Assembly (NCBI RefSeq): GCF_003730115.1
Contig: NZ_RJVP01000008.1
Span: forward strand, 1 to 64,000
Length of the DNA stretch: 64,000 nt
Source: Pseudomethylobacillus aquaticus
Lineage (GTDB): Bacteria > Pseudomonadota > Gammaproteobacteria > Burkholderiales > Methylophilaceae
Reading direction: 5' to 3'
In this document: positions 44,721-53,566 of the stretch, piece after piece
How positions within the stretch are numbered: position 1 is the first letter of the stretch
How the letters are laid out: each line of letters opens with the position of its first letter
Position numbers and translations under genes: made by a program
The notes under the pieces: generated by a model
The model's input: only the letters and a program-made list of their open reading frames with translations
Told to the model about the DNA's origin: nothing
The model's database searches: none

Positions 44721-44757
44721 AAAGCCGGTCATTGCGCAAGCAGTGACCGGCTTTTTT
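44721..44757 (+). terminator. Intrinsic terminator between the two cytochrome genes
   Basis: AAAGCCGGTCA and TGACCGGCTTT pair in a long stem that continues through TTGC/GCAG, with six T residues at the end. It separates the soluble from the lipid-anchored cytochrome. Confidence 0.93.
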
Positions 44758-44810
44758 ATGTCTGCATGATTTGAGGTAAAATCTTGTCATACCTATTCAG
44801 GAGAGTTGCG

Positions 44811-45371
44811 ATGCAAACTACAAGAACCTTGATTTCAGTATTGTTGATCACCATGTTGGCGGCATGTGGCGACAAAGATGCATCCGGAAGTGCAGGCACT
44901 GCAAGTAGCGAAAAGAAGGCGGATGCTGGCTCTTCTAGCGGACAGTGCGCTTTGGTCTCCACCAAGGATGGCAGCCCATTGCCTATCAAGGCGGTCGATA
45001 CCGATACGCCGGAAGCAAAAGAATTTTTGGCCACCTGCATCAATCCCTACACCAAGCTATATGCCGCAGATGCGGAAATGGCAAAGGCAGGCAAGAAAAA
45101 ATTTGGCTATTACTCCTGCACTCAGTGCCATGGTCCAAATGGTGATGGTCAAGTTGCGGTCGCGATCACCGATGCGCGCTGGCAGTATGCCAAACATACA
45201 ACCGACAAGGGGATGTTTGAAACCATCGCCGGTGGTAGCAATGGCGGGATGTTTGCCTGGCACCAGCAGGTTTCAGGTCCGGAGTACGTACCGACCGATG
45301 ACATCCTGAAGATCATTGCTTTCCTGCGTACTCAATATAAAGGTGGTGGCGACACCCCGTGGTTGAACTAA
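44811..45371 (+). CDS. Lipoprotein cytochrome c, near-duplicate of the XoxG-like cytochrome
   Basis: The ATG at 44811 (AGGAGAG upstream) gives 186 residues. The signal ends in a lipobox MLAAC (Cys19) followed by Gly-Asp and a Ser/Ala/Lys-rich linker (about 20-44). From residue 49 to the end the protein aligns without gaps to the preceding cytochrome; I count 10 differences over 138 residues. The haem motif is CTQCH at Cys103, Cys106 and His107. Asp at +2 after the lipid Cys favours retention at the inner membrane. It may relay electrons from the soluble copy to a membrane oxidase, or take them directly from XoxF. Confidence 0.92.
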   Translation: MQTTRTLISVLLITMLAACGDKDASGSAGTASSEKKADAGSSSGQCALVSTKDGSPLPIKAVDTDTPEAKEFLATCINPYTKLYAADAEMAKAGKKKFGYYSCTQCHGPNGDGQVAVAITDARWQYAKHTTDKGMFETIAGGSNGGMFAWHQQVSGPEYVPTDDILKIIAFLRTQYKGGGDTPWLN

Positions 45372-45417
45372 TCAGGTCATACATCAGCACACTGAATGTG
45401 CTTATAGAAAGTATTCG

Positions 45418-46743
45418 ATGCAAATGAAGCAAAAAAATCTGCACCAGATCGTCATCGTAGGCGGTGGTGCAGGCGGTCTGGAGCTGGCAACCAAGCTGGG
45501 TGACAGCCTGGGTCGCAAAGGTAAAGCGGAGATCACACTGATCGACCGCACCCGTACACATGTTTGGAAGCCTTTGCTGCATGAGATCGCAGCCGGCAGC
45601 ATGAACCCGGATAAACATGAGTTGGAGTATCTGGCCCAGGCGCACTGGCACCATTTCCATTTCCGTTTGGGCAATATGGACGGCATAGACCGCACCAAGC
45701 GTGAAGTGTACATCGGGGCGAATTATGACGAAGATGGCGCAGAAGTCATTCCACGTCGTACGTTCAAATATGACACGCTGGTGATCGCTGTAGGCAGTAC
45801 CACGAATGATTTTGGTATCGCGGGGGCGCGTGAGCATTCCATCGCACTGGATACTCAAGACCAGGCTGAACGTTTCCATCGCCGTTTGCACAATGCGCTG
45901 GTGCGTGCGCAAACTCAAGCGGCACCGGTACAGGCAGGCCAGCTCGAAGTGGTCATCGTGGGAGCAGGGGCCACGGGCGTCGAGCTGTCGGCAGAGCTGC
46001 ACAATACAACACGTGAGCTGGCGGCCTATGGCCTGGACAAGATTGATCCGGATAAAGACATCAAGATCTCATTGATCGAAGCCAGTGACCGTGTGTTGCC
46101 AGCTTTGCCGCCCAAGCTTTCACAGGCCGTAGACTACGAGTTGCGTAAGCTGCGCGTGCACGTTTACACCGGGGAGCGCGTCACCGAGGTGACTCAGAAA
46201 GGTGTGCACACGCATAGCGGTCGTTTTATTCCATCCGCGTTGGTGGTGTGGGCTGCGGGCATCAAGGCACCCAATTTCCTCAGTGAGCTTGATGGGCTTG
46301 AAACCAACAGAATCAATCAGCTCGTCGTGAGACGTACGTTGCAAACGACGCTGGACGATGACATCTTTGCCTTTGGCGACTGTGCTGCCTGCCCGTGGCC
46401 AGGTCACGCAGAAACAGTGCCACCGCGCGCTCAAGCAGCGCACCAGCAGGCCTCCATGCTATGCAAATCATTAAAGCGCCGCGTGGCTGGCAAGCCCTTG
46501 CTGGAATATACCTACCGTGATTACGGGTCCCTGGTGAACATGGGCCGTTATTCCACGGTTGGTAGCTTGATGGGCGCATTGTCGGGCAGCAGTATGTACA
46601 TTGAAGGCATGTTTGCACGCCTTATGTACAAGTCGCTCTACAAGATGCACCAGATGACCTTGCACGGCTTCTTTGAAGTGTTCTTGCAGACCATCGCGCG
46701 TCTCATCACGCGTCGTTCGGAAGCGCAAGTAAAGCTTCACTAA
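45418..46743 (+). CDS. ndh: Type II NADH dehydrogenase (NDH-2)
   Basis: NDH-2 oxidises NADH and reduces quinone at the cytoplasmic membrane face without pumping protons. The 441-residue product has the FAD dinucleotide fold IVIVGGGAGGLELATKLG (about 11-28), the NADH-binding fold EVVIVGAGATGVELSAEL (about 178-195), and FAFGDCAACPWPG. A C-terminal amphipathic region (about 385-435) is the membrane anchor. It starts 46 bases after the cytochrome gene and may be co-transcribed with it. A bidirectional terminator follows. Confidence 0.94.
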   Translation: MQMKQKNLHQIVIVGGGAGGLELATKLGDSLGRKGKAEITLIDRTRTHVWKPLLHEIAAGSMNPDKHELEYLAQAHWHHFHFRLGNMDGIDRTKREVYIGANYDEDGAEVIPRRTFKYDTLVIAVGSTTNDFGIAGAREHSIALDTQDQAERFHRRLHNALVRAQTQAAPVQAGQLEVVIVGAGATGVELSAELHNTTRELAAYGLDKIDPDKDIKISLIEASDRVLPALPPKLSQAVDYELRKLRVHVYTGERVTEVTQKGVHTHSGRFIPSALVVWAAGIKAPNFLSELDGLETNRINQLVVRRTLQTTLDDDIFAFGDCAACPWPGHAETVPPRAQAAHQQASMLCKSLKRRVAGKPLLEYTYRDYGSLVNMGRYSTVGSLMGALSGSSMYIEGMFARLMYKSLYKMHQMTLHGFFEVFLQTIARLITRRSEAQVKLH

Positions 46744-46790
46744 AGCCGGGCACTAGCGATATGTGGGTAGTACCTGCATATCGCAGGCTA

Positions 46791-46825
46791 AAAAAAACCA
46801 CATGCTCAACGCATGTGGTTTTTTT
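46791..46825. terminator. Bidirectional terminator between ndh and the LplT-like gene
   Basis: AAAAAAACCACATGC pairs with GCATGTGGTTTTTTT across a five-base loop. It has A and T tracts on both sides and serves both convergent genes. Confidence 0.95.
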
Positions 46826-46844
46826 ATACGTTATTAATGCACCG

Positions 46845-48005
46845 TCAGACTTTGCGTCTATACAGTCGTGTGATGGCCGTCATGCTCAACATCACGAACA
46901 AGCCGAATATCACCACGATCAAGTTGATATGCATCTCTGCCTTGAGCATCAGGGTGTAGATCCCTATCATGATCAGAATGCCCAGATTCTCATTGAAATT
47001 CTGCACGGCGATGGAATGCCCTGCACCGATCAGCAAATGCCCGCGGTGTTGTAACAAGGCGTTCAGCGGCACAACAAAATAACCGCTGAGCACGCCCACC
47101 GCGAACAGCAGCACACCCGCTGCACGCCAGTCATGGATGGCGGCCATGGCGATGACCAGCATGCCCATGATGATGCCCGCCGGCAGTACGCGCGTGGATT
47201 GCTCCAGCGTGATCCAGCGTGCCGCGATCACAGAGCCGATGGCGATCCCCACTGCGACGATCGCGATCAGTTGCGTCGCTTGCTCGATATCAAACATCAG
47301 CGCTACCCCCGCCCAGGCAAGCACGACCAGGCGCAGGGTGGCGCCAGCCCCCCAGAACAGCGTGGTCACCGCCAGCGAAACCTGCCCTTGCGGATCACGC
47401 CACAGCACTTTGCAGGAATGCCAGAAGTCGGCGATCATGAACAGCGGGTTCTTCTTGGGTGGTTTGTGGTCGATGGGCAGACGCGGAATAAAGTAATTGA
47501 ATACGGCGGCTACCACGTAGAGCAAGGTGATCAGTAACACCGCCTGCTCCGGATTAGCGGCAGCCATCTTGCCGCCTACGATGGCACCAAGAATGATCGC
47601 CATCACGGTCGAGCCTTCCATCCAGCCATTGGCTTTTACCAGCGCATGGGGCGGCAGATACTCGGTGAGAATGCCGTACTTGGCAGGTGAGTAGGCTGCA
47701 GCGCCTATGCCGACGATGCCATAAGCATATAAAGGTGGCATGCCTAACAGCATGGCGATACCCCCTACGAACTTGATGCTGTTGGAAACGAACATTACAC
47801 GCCCTTTGGGGAAGGCGTCTGCAATGGCACCGACGAACGGTGCTAACACGATGTAGGAGATCACAAAGAACTGCAACAACAGCGGCGTATGCCAGTCTGG
47901 CGCATGCTGGGCTTGTAACAGGGCGATCGCGGCAAATAGCAGCGCGTTATCTGCCAGCGCAGACAGGAACTGCGCCAACAGTATGGTGTAAAAACCTAGA
48001 TTCAT
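46845..48005 (-). CDS. lplT: LplT-like lysophospholipid transporter (MFS)
   Basis: LplT flips lysophospholipids across the inner membrane for re-acylation. The 386-residue protein has about twelve helices and the LplT-type stretches FLSALADNALLFAAIALL, APFVGAIADAFPKGRVMFVSNSIKFVGG and AAYSPAKYGILTEYLPPHALVKANGWMEGSTV. It matches LplT length. Unlike E. coli, no aas acyltransferase gene follows in the window. Confidence 0.88.
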   Translation of the reverse strand: MNLGFYTILLAQFLSALADNALLFAAIALLQAQHAPDWHTPLLLQFFVISYIVLAPFVGAIADAFPKGRVMFVSNSIKFVGGIAMLLGMPPLYAYGIVGIGAAAYSPAKYGILTEYLPPHALVKANGWMEGSTVMAIILGAIVGGKMAAANPEQAVLLITLLYVVAAVFNYFIPRLPIDHKPPKKNPLFMIADFWHSCKVLWRDPQGQVSLAVTTLFWGAGATLRLVVLAWAGVALMFDIEQATQLIAIVAVGIAIGSVIAARWITLEQSTRVLPAGIIMGMLVIAMAAIHDWRAAGVLLFAVGVLSGYFVVPLNALLQHRGHLLIGAGHSIAVQNFNENLGILIMIGIYTLMLKAEMHINLIVVIFGLFVMLSMTAITRLYRRKV

Positions 48006-48106
48006 CGCAGTTTGCGGCGCTCCAACCCATTATTGCCTGCGAGCCGAACGCCGCACTGCATCAGTGAACTCATCTTACCTAGCCTGTGTGACAGCCAGTA
48101 GAAACA

Positions 48107-49504
48107 TTACAGTGCTTCTGCTGCAAAATCCGCTAATCGTGAGCGTTCGCCACGTATCAAGGTCACATGGCCGTTGTGCTCCCAGCCCTTGAAGCGGTCT
48201 ACTACGTAGGTGAGGCCAGAGCTGCCTTCCGTCAAGTAAGGCGTATCGATCTGGGCGATGTTACCCAGACAAACGACTTTAGTGCCAGGGCCTGCGCGTG
48301 TGATCAGAGTCTTCATCTGTTTGGGCGTGAGGTTTTGCGCTTCATCGATGATGAGGAATTTATGCAAGAAAGTGCGGCCACGCATGAAATTAAGCGACTT
48401 GATCTTGATGCGTGTGCGGATCAGATCCTGTGTCGCGGCGCGCCCCCATTCACCAGCATCGTCGTCTGACTTGTTGAGCACGTCGAGGTTGTCTTCGAGC
48501 GCGCCCATCCATGGCGCCATCTTTTCTTCTTCGGTACCAGGCAGAAAGCCGATATCTTCACCAACGGGCACGGTCACCCGTGTCATGATGATCTCGCTGT
48601 AGATCTTTTTATCCAGTGTCTGCGTCAGTGCGGATGCCAGTGTGAGCAGCGTCTTACCTGTACCAGCCTGGCCCAGCAAGGTGACGAAATCCACTTCCGG
48701 GTCCATCAATAGATTCAGCGCGAAATTCTGCTCGCGGTTGCGTGCAGTGATGCCCCACACGCTGTGCTTGGGCTGCATGTAGTCCTTGACCACTTCCAGC
48801 ACCGCGATATTGCCCTTCACATTACGGACGATGGCATGGAAAGGCTTGTCATATTCGTAATACACAAATTCGTTGATCAATAGGCTCTTGCAGATCGGCC
48901 CGGTGACGCGGTAATACATGCGGCCGGCTTCCTGCCAGGATTCGATGTCCTTGCTATGCTTTTCCCAGAAATCTTCCGGCAGTTCGCGTATACCGGTGTA
49001 TAGCAGGTCGGTATCTTCCAGCACCTGGTCATTGAAGTAATCTTCCGCTGGCGCACCGATCGCGCGTGCCTTGATGCGGATATTGATGTCTTTGCTGACC
49101 AGAATGACCTGGCGTTGCGGGCATTGCTTCTGCAGGTCTGCCACTACACTCAGGATCTGGTTATCTGCTTTGCCACCCGCCAGCATGGGCAGTTCCACGC
49201 TCACAGCGGCCGTTTGCAGGAACAGACGGCCGGTGACGAAGGTGTTGCCATTGATGCCCAGCGGAGAGCCGTTCTCCAGCTTGTCCAGCGAAGCGCCGAC
49301 GATCTGCTCCAGATTGCGACTGGCCTGGCGCGCATTTCGCGCCACTTCCGTCATGCCCTTCTTGTGGTTGTCCAGTTCTTCCAGCGTCACCATAGGCAGG
49401 TAGACGTCATGTTCTTCAAAACGAAATAGACTGGATGGGTCGTGCATCAGCACATTGGTGTCGAGCACGAACAGTTTGGTGGTGGCAGTGCGCAGTAGAC
49501 TCAT
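48107..49504 (-). CDS. PIN-PhoH family ATPase/ribonuclease
   Basis: The 465-residue protein has an N-terminal PIN nuclease domain (KLFVLDTNVLMHDPSSL at about 11-27, with acidic residues in LEELD and further DxN-type positions) and a C-terminal PhoH ATPase domain with Walker A LLGQAGTGKTLLTLA, Walker B KFLIIDEAQNLTP and TRAGPGTKVVCLGN. PIN-PhoH proteins are RNA helicase/nucleases. The ATG at 49504 was preferred to an in-frame TTG one codon earlier. It lies 27 bases after the peroxiredoxin gene and is probably co-transcribed with it. Confidence 0.92.
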   Translation of the reverse strand: MSLLRTATTKLFVLDTNVLMHDPSSLFRFEEHDVYLPMVTLEELDNHKKGMTEVARNARQASRNLEQIVGASLDKLENGSPLGINGNTFVTGRLFLQTAAVSVELPMLAGGKADNQILSVVADLQKQCPQRQVILVSKDINIRIKARAIGAPAEDYFNDQVLEDTDLLYTGIRELPEDFWEKHSKDIESWQEAGRMYYRVTGPICKSLLINEFVYYEYDKPFHAIVRNVKGNIAVLEVVKDYMQPKHSVWGITARNREQNFALNLLMDPEVDFVTLLGQAGTGKTLLTLASALTQTLDKKIYSEIIMTRVTVPVGEDIGFLPGTEEEKMAPWMGALEDNLDVLNKSDDDAGEWGRAATQDLIRTRIKIKSLNFMRGRTFLHKFLIIDEAQNLTPKQMKTLITRAGPGTKVVCLGNIAQIDTPYLTEGSSGLTYVVDRFKGWEHNGHVTLIRGERSRLADFAAEAL

Positions 49505-49531
49505 CAATACCAGCTTTCAGGTGAACAAGGG

Positions 49532-49996
49532 TTAGGAATTCAACAGAGCTCGCAAGCTAGCAAGTACATCCCCGGCGTGGCCATCTACTTTCACCTTGCG
49601 CCAGGCTTTGGCAATCTGGCCATCCGGGCCGATGATAAAGGTGCTGCGTTCAATACCGCGCACCTGTTTGCCGTACATGCTTTTCATTTTGATCACATCG
49701 AATAAGCCGCAGGCGATCTCTTCACTGTCGGACGCCAGTTCGAACGGCAGGCCGAACCTGGTGCGGAAGTTCTCGTGTGATTTGAGGCTGTCACGTGAGA
49801 TACCAACGATCTCGACGCCTAATGCCTGGAATTCAGCATAAGCATCGCGGAATGCGACAGCCTGCGTGGTACAGCCGGGCGTGGCATCTTTGGGATAAAA
49901 GTAGATCACCAGCGTCTTGCCTTGATAAGCGGCAAGCTGAAAGGATTTGCCGCTTGTGGCGGCCAGCGTGAAGTCGTGCAATTGAGGTTCGGACAT
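49532..49996 (-). CDS. bcp: Thioredoxin-dependent peroxiredoxin (Bcp/PrxQ)
   Basis: Bcp reduces hydroperoxides with electrons from thioredoxin. The 154-residue protein has the peroxidatic motif YFYPKDATPGCTTQAVAFRD, with the reactive Cys about residue 42. The second Cys that forms the usual PrxQ intramolecular disulfide five residues later is absent (TTQAV), so this copy behaves as a one-Cys type or uses another partner. Further motifs are VGISRDSLKSHENFRTRFGLPF and RSTFIIGPDGQI. Confidence 0.93.
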   Translation of the reverse strand: MSEPQLHDFTLAATSGKSFQLAAYQGKTLVIYFYPKDATPGCTTQAVAFRDAYAEFQALGVEIVGISRDSLKSHENFRTRFGLPFELASDSEEIACGLFDVIKMKSMYGKQVRGIERSTFIIGPDGQIAKAWRKVKVDGHAGDVLASLRALLNS

Positions 49997-50110
49997 TATA
50001 AGTATTCGCTTATCAACGTTAACTAGCAGTTAAAGGAATCGCCCGATTAAGTACATTATGGCTGATAAACAGCCAGCTGGTACATGCCGGGCAGCAAATT
50101 TGCAGTACGG

Positions 50111-51571
50111 TCAGATGACATGATGACGGCGCGGCAGTTCCAGCGTGATCAGCGTGCCACCACCTTCGCGTTCACTGAACTCAACGCTGCCGGAAAGCGC
50201 TTCACACACCTTGAACGCAAACGGAATACCGAGGCCAGTACCAAAGCGCTTGGTAGAAGGGCCTGGGCTGATGGCATGTGGGTCTGGTTTGAATGGCATG
50301 CCTGGGCCACGGTCTGCCAACTGCAGGCGTACTGTGGCCGCAGACATCAAGACATTGATCTCCAGCACGCTCTGATTGGGCGCAGCCTCCACGGCGTTTT
50401 GTAACAGGTTATACAGGGCTTGTTCCAGCAAATGCTCGTCGGTGAACAGGCTGTCATCCTGTTTTTGCCAGCTTGGCAGTTTTAATTTCAGCGATTTCTC
50501 GCGCACACGGTGTTGTAGCGGAACCAGCGCGCCTTCAACGATCTGACGCAAATGGCTGTGGCTAAGTTGCGGTTTGAGTGGGTGCAGATATGCCAGCAGT
50601 GAGCCAGTCCAGCGCTCCAGCCGGTCCACACTACTGATGATGCCTTCCAGTGATTCGCGCGTGTCACGGTCCAGTTCTACGCTGTCAGCGACTTGTGCCG
50701 TGGCACGTATGCTGGCCAGCGGGTTGCGGATGTTGTGTGCCAGCATGGGTACCAGCAAGCCCATGGCCGCCTGCTTCTCACTGCGGATCAAGGCTTCCTG
50801 GCTATGTGCCAGTTCTTCGGCCATGTGGTTGATCGCCCGCGACAGGGTGGCCAGTTCGGCTGCGCCCGCTTCAGGCGCTTTGTGTTCCAGGCGGCCAGCG
50901 CTGATCTCGGTGGTGGCATGTACGATACCTTCGATAGGACGCACCAATGCCCGCAGCAGGAACATGCGCGAGAACAGCAGCAGCAGGATGGCAAACGCAA
51001 TCGGGATGATGAACAGGGTGATGGAGGTGCGCTTGGCGTCCTGCAGGCGTTGTTCCAACTCCTGCTGTTTGGCTGCGAGCAGACGTTCGGCTTCGGCCGC
51101 GACATCCTCATAACGCTGAAAGATGCCTGACTCAAGATCGATATTCAGCGTCTTGTTCAGGGACTCGTCACTAAGTCGACTGGGTTGACGGAAGATATCG
51201 CGGGTCAATTCCAGAAACTCAGTATAGCTGGCGCGCAGATTGTTGATCGCCGCATGCTCGGCCTCGCCCTCCGCGAGTGCATCGAGCTTTTCGAAATGCT
51301 GACGGATGGAGATGGTGTAAGTGTCGTACTCGATCTGCGCTGTGGAGTCAGCCAGGAAGAAAGCATCGAACAGTTCCTTCATCTGCCGGTACAGGTCGCC
51401 GCGCGTTTGCTGGATCTCCTGTACCAGCACATGAATGCGCTGCGACTCTTGCGAAGAGTCGTCCCATAGCCGTATGCCAAGCACCCCCGCAGCGCCTGCC
51501 AGCACGATCAGGCCGATAAACGCCAGCTCGTGTATCAGCAGCAGGTGCTTGAGTGATCGGGTGCGTTTCAT
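50111..51571 (-). CDS. HAMP-domain sensor histidine kinase
   Basis: The 486-residue kinase starts at ATG 51571 (GAGG nine bases upstream). Two membrane helices (LLLIHELAFIGLIVLAGAAGVLG and SITLFIIPIAFAILLLLFS) enclose a helical periplasmic sensor of about 160 residues. A HAMP domain (VRPIEGIVHATTEISAGRLEHK) leads to the H-box AHNIRNPLASIRATAQ and the ATPase boxes LYNLLQNAVEAA (N), DRGPGMPF (G1) and GTGLGIPFAFKVCEALSG (G2). No response regulator is adjacent. It follows tonB by 11 bases, suggesting it senses something linked to TonB-dependent uptake or quinoprotein function. Confidence 0.93.
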   Translation of the reverse strand: MKRTRSLKHLLLIHELAFIGLIVLAGAAGVLGIRLWDDSSQESQRIHVLVQEIQQTRGDLYRQMKELFDAFFLADSTAQIEYDTYTISIRQHFEKLDALAEGEAEHAAINNLRASYTEFLELTRDIFRQPSRLSDESLNKTLNIDLESGIFQRYEDVAAEAERLLAAKQQELEQRLQDAKRTSITLFIIPIAFAILLLLFSRMFLLRALVRPIEGIVHATTEISAGRLEHKAPEAGAAELATLSRAINHMAEELAHSQEALIRSEKQAAMGLLVPMLAHNIRNPLASIRATAQVADSVELDRDTRESLEGIISSVDRLERWTGSLLAYLHPLKPQLSHSHLRQIVEGALVPLQHRVREKSLKLKLPSWQKQDDSLFTDEHLLEQALYNLLQNAVEAAPNQSVLEINVLMSAATVRLQLADRGPGMPFKPDPHAISPGPSTKRFGTGLGIPFAFKVCEALSGSVEFSEREGGGTLITLELPRRHHVI

Positions 51572-51582
51572 ATTGGCAGACC

Positions 51583-52326
51583 TCAATCTTTGAGGTCGAA
51601 GCTGATGGGAATGCTAACCCCGAAGCTGCTGCCTTTAAGAACCTCCGGTAAGGGCGGGAAGCTGGATTTTGCCACCATTTCCAGCGCCTGTTTATCCAGT
51701 ACGTTGTGACCGCTAGACTCGATGATCTTGCTGCTGAGCACTCTGCCCTGGTCATCCAGTTCCAGGAACACCGTCACCACGCCTACCCATTTACGCACTC
51801 TGGCGATGTGGGGGTAGTCCTTGTGTCTGGCAAGCTCGGACCCGAGCAGACTGCCATAGCGAGCGCGTGCCGCATCCAGGTCGACCTGGCTTGGCCCGGT
51901 CGGCTTCGGTGGCGGTGGTGCAGGGGGAACCACCACTGGCGGCGGTGGTGCATCAGGCACGGGTTCCGTCGCAATAATGGCGGGTACAGGCGGCGTGCTG
52001 GGGGCTTCAGCCGGTGGTGTGTTAGTGGGTGGAGGCTCCGCGATCTCAGTCGGCTTGACTTGAGGTTTGGGCGGTGACGGTGTCTTCACCGGAACCGGCT
52101 TGGGCGGCGGAGGTGGTGGTGGCTCCGGTGGCGGTGGAGCCACAGGTTCCGGTGCTGGCGGCGGTGGTGGTTCTAGCAGCGTGATGGTCAGTGGCTTGGG
52201 CTTTTCTGGCACAGGCGCGTCAAGATTCGGCATCTGTGTAGCCAGGATCAGGTGCAGCAGTAGCGAAATAGCAATCATCCAGGCAAGCCTGGGTTGCGGC
52301 GCAGCTGGCAGACTATGGGCAGACAT
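51583..52326 (-). CDS. tonB: TonB energy-transducing protein
   Basis: TonB conveys proton-motive-force energy from ExbBD to outer-membrane receptors. The 247-residue product has an N-terminal anchor (WMIAISLLLHLILATQM) and a very long Pro-rich spacer (about 45-150, with runs such as PPPPPAPEPVAPPPP). The C-terminal domain follows (YPHIARVRKWVGVVTVFLELDDQG, SSGHNVLDKQALEMVAKSSFPPLP). No exbB or exbD lies nearby. It shares a strand and close spacing with the sensor kinase and lies 3 kb from a PqqU-like receptor it could energise. Confidence 0.92.
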   Translation of the reverse strand: MSAHSLPAAPQPRLAWMIAISLLLHLILATQMPNLDAPVPEKPKPLTITLLEPPPPPAPEPVAPPPPEPPPPPPPKPVPVKTPSPPKPQVKPTEIAEPPPTNTPPAEAPSTPPVPAIIATEPVPDAPPPPVVVPPAPPPPKPTGPSQVDLDAARARYGSLLGSELARHKDYPHIARVRKWVGVVTVFLELDDQGRVLSSKIIESSGHNVLDKQALEMVAKSSFPPLPEVLKGSSFGVSIPISFDLKD

Positions 52327-52443
52327 CACGGCTAAAGTGGCAGGATTGAATCGATGTGGCTGGTTTATCTGGCAACGTTGCCAGGCAACGTCATCGTTAT
52401 TTTCAAGGATTATACATGCTGGCCGCCGCTACCACACGAGGTG

Positions 52444-53352
52444 CTATTCCCATTCCAGCGCCGGGTAGATCATGTTCACATTACGGCGGTTGACGATGTC
52501 GAACAACTGCCAGTTGTTTTTCTCATCCGCCGCCGCGGTGTCCATGGCTTTCTCCATGGTGCCGCCATTCTTGATGCTGGTACGCACATCGTCCAGCAAG
52601 CGCTTCAGATAGCCTTGTTCTCGATCCAAAGCGCTTAGCCAGTCTTTTACCACCGGACCATGCCCGGGCACCATCTGCGTGGCGGTACTTTTCTTAAGCC
52701 CATCGATGACCGCTATCCAGCCCTTGATGTCGCCATCAATGGAGGGCGTACGCTCCACGAACAGCAGGTCGCCAGTCCACAACGTGCCGCTGAGACTGTC
52801 TTGCACGGTGAGGTCGGTGTTGGTGTGGGCCAATGGATGTGCCTGCAGTTGCAGCTGGCGGTCGCCCAGATCCAGTGTTGCCATGTCAGCAACCTCTAGT
52901 GCAGGCTTGACCAGTTCGCTGCCTGCGAACGCATCCCCCATCCACTGCTGATTCAGGCGGGCATAAGCTTCCTTGCGCTGCTCCATCGCGCCAGCCAGCT
53001 TGGCGTGCCCGACGAAGGTGGCCCGGTCAGCGAGGAACGCCGCGTTGCCGTAGATATGATCCGGGTGGACATGGGTGTTGATCACATACAGGATCGGGAG
53101 TGCTGTGGCCTTGCGGATGGCGGCGTGCAGTTGTTGTCCGACCTTGAGGCTGCCGCCACTGTCGATGACCGCCACGCCCTTGCTGCCGACGATGAAGCTG
53201 ATGTTGCAGATGTCGCCTGCATAGCCTTCAGACAGGTCCTGATGGGCGCCATGGTGTACGAACACGCCAGGGGCCGCCTGTTCGAATAACAGTTCAGCGT
53301 GCACGTTCGTGGACACGAGCAATAATAGTAGCAATCGGATCAGGGCTGACAT
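52444..53352 (-). CDS. Quinoprotein relay system zinc metallohydrolase
   Basis: This is an exported metallo-beta-lactamase-fold protein of the type found with PQQ dehydrogenases. The start is the ATG at 53352, which has a near-perfect AAGGAGG ribosome-binding site; a longer frame starting at 53511 is not needed. The 302-residue product has a signal peptide (MSALIRLLLLLLVSTNVHA), then the zinc motif NTHVHPDHIYGN, further ligands in HPLAHTNTDL and WTGDLLFVERTPS, and GHGPVVKDW. The catalysed reaction is unknown. It is divergent from the cytochrome b561 gene and close to the SoxYZ-like carrier, its usual genomic partner. Confidence 0.9.
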   Translation of the reverse strand: MSALIRLLLLLLVSTNVHAELLFEQAAPGVFVHHGAHQDLSEGYAGDICNISFIVGSKGVAVIDSGGSLKVGQQLHAAIRKATALPILYVINTHVHPDHIYGNAAFLADRATFVGHAKLAGAMEQRKEAYARLNQQWMGDAFAGSELVKPALEVADMATLDLGDRQLQLQAHPLAHTNTDLTVQDSLSGTLWTGDLLFVERTPSIDGDIKGWIAVIDGLKKSTATQMVPGHGPVVKDWLSALDREQGYLKRLLDDVRTSIKNGGTMEKAMDTAAADEKNNWQLFDIVNRRNVNMIYPALEWE

Positions 53353-53566
53353 GGCGCCTCCTTGCAGAACAGGGTTGTCGGGCATTCTAGTGTATCCATG
53401 GCGCGATGCCGTGGTTTTGATGAAATCGACATACAATTGCCGGTAAAATGTAGTCAAGCGAACCAAGCCTGCAGCGCAGAGTCGCATGCGTATGCATGAG
53501 CTTAGATGCAATGCCTGAGTCTATTGCCAATTTATTATCCAATCTTAGCCATATGAGGACACGTGA

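Noticed and set aside
53353-53511. 53-residue extension of the zinc hydrolase
   Set aside because: The ATG at 53352 has a near-perfect ribosome-binding site and starts a standard signal peptide; the extension would bury it.
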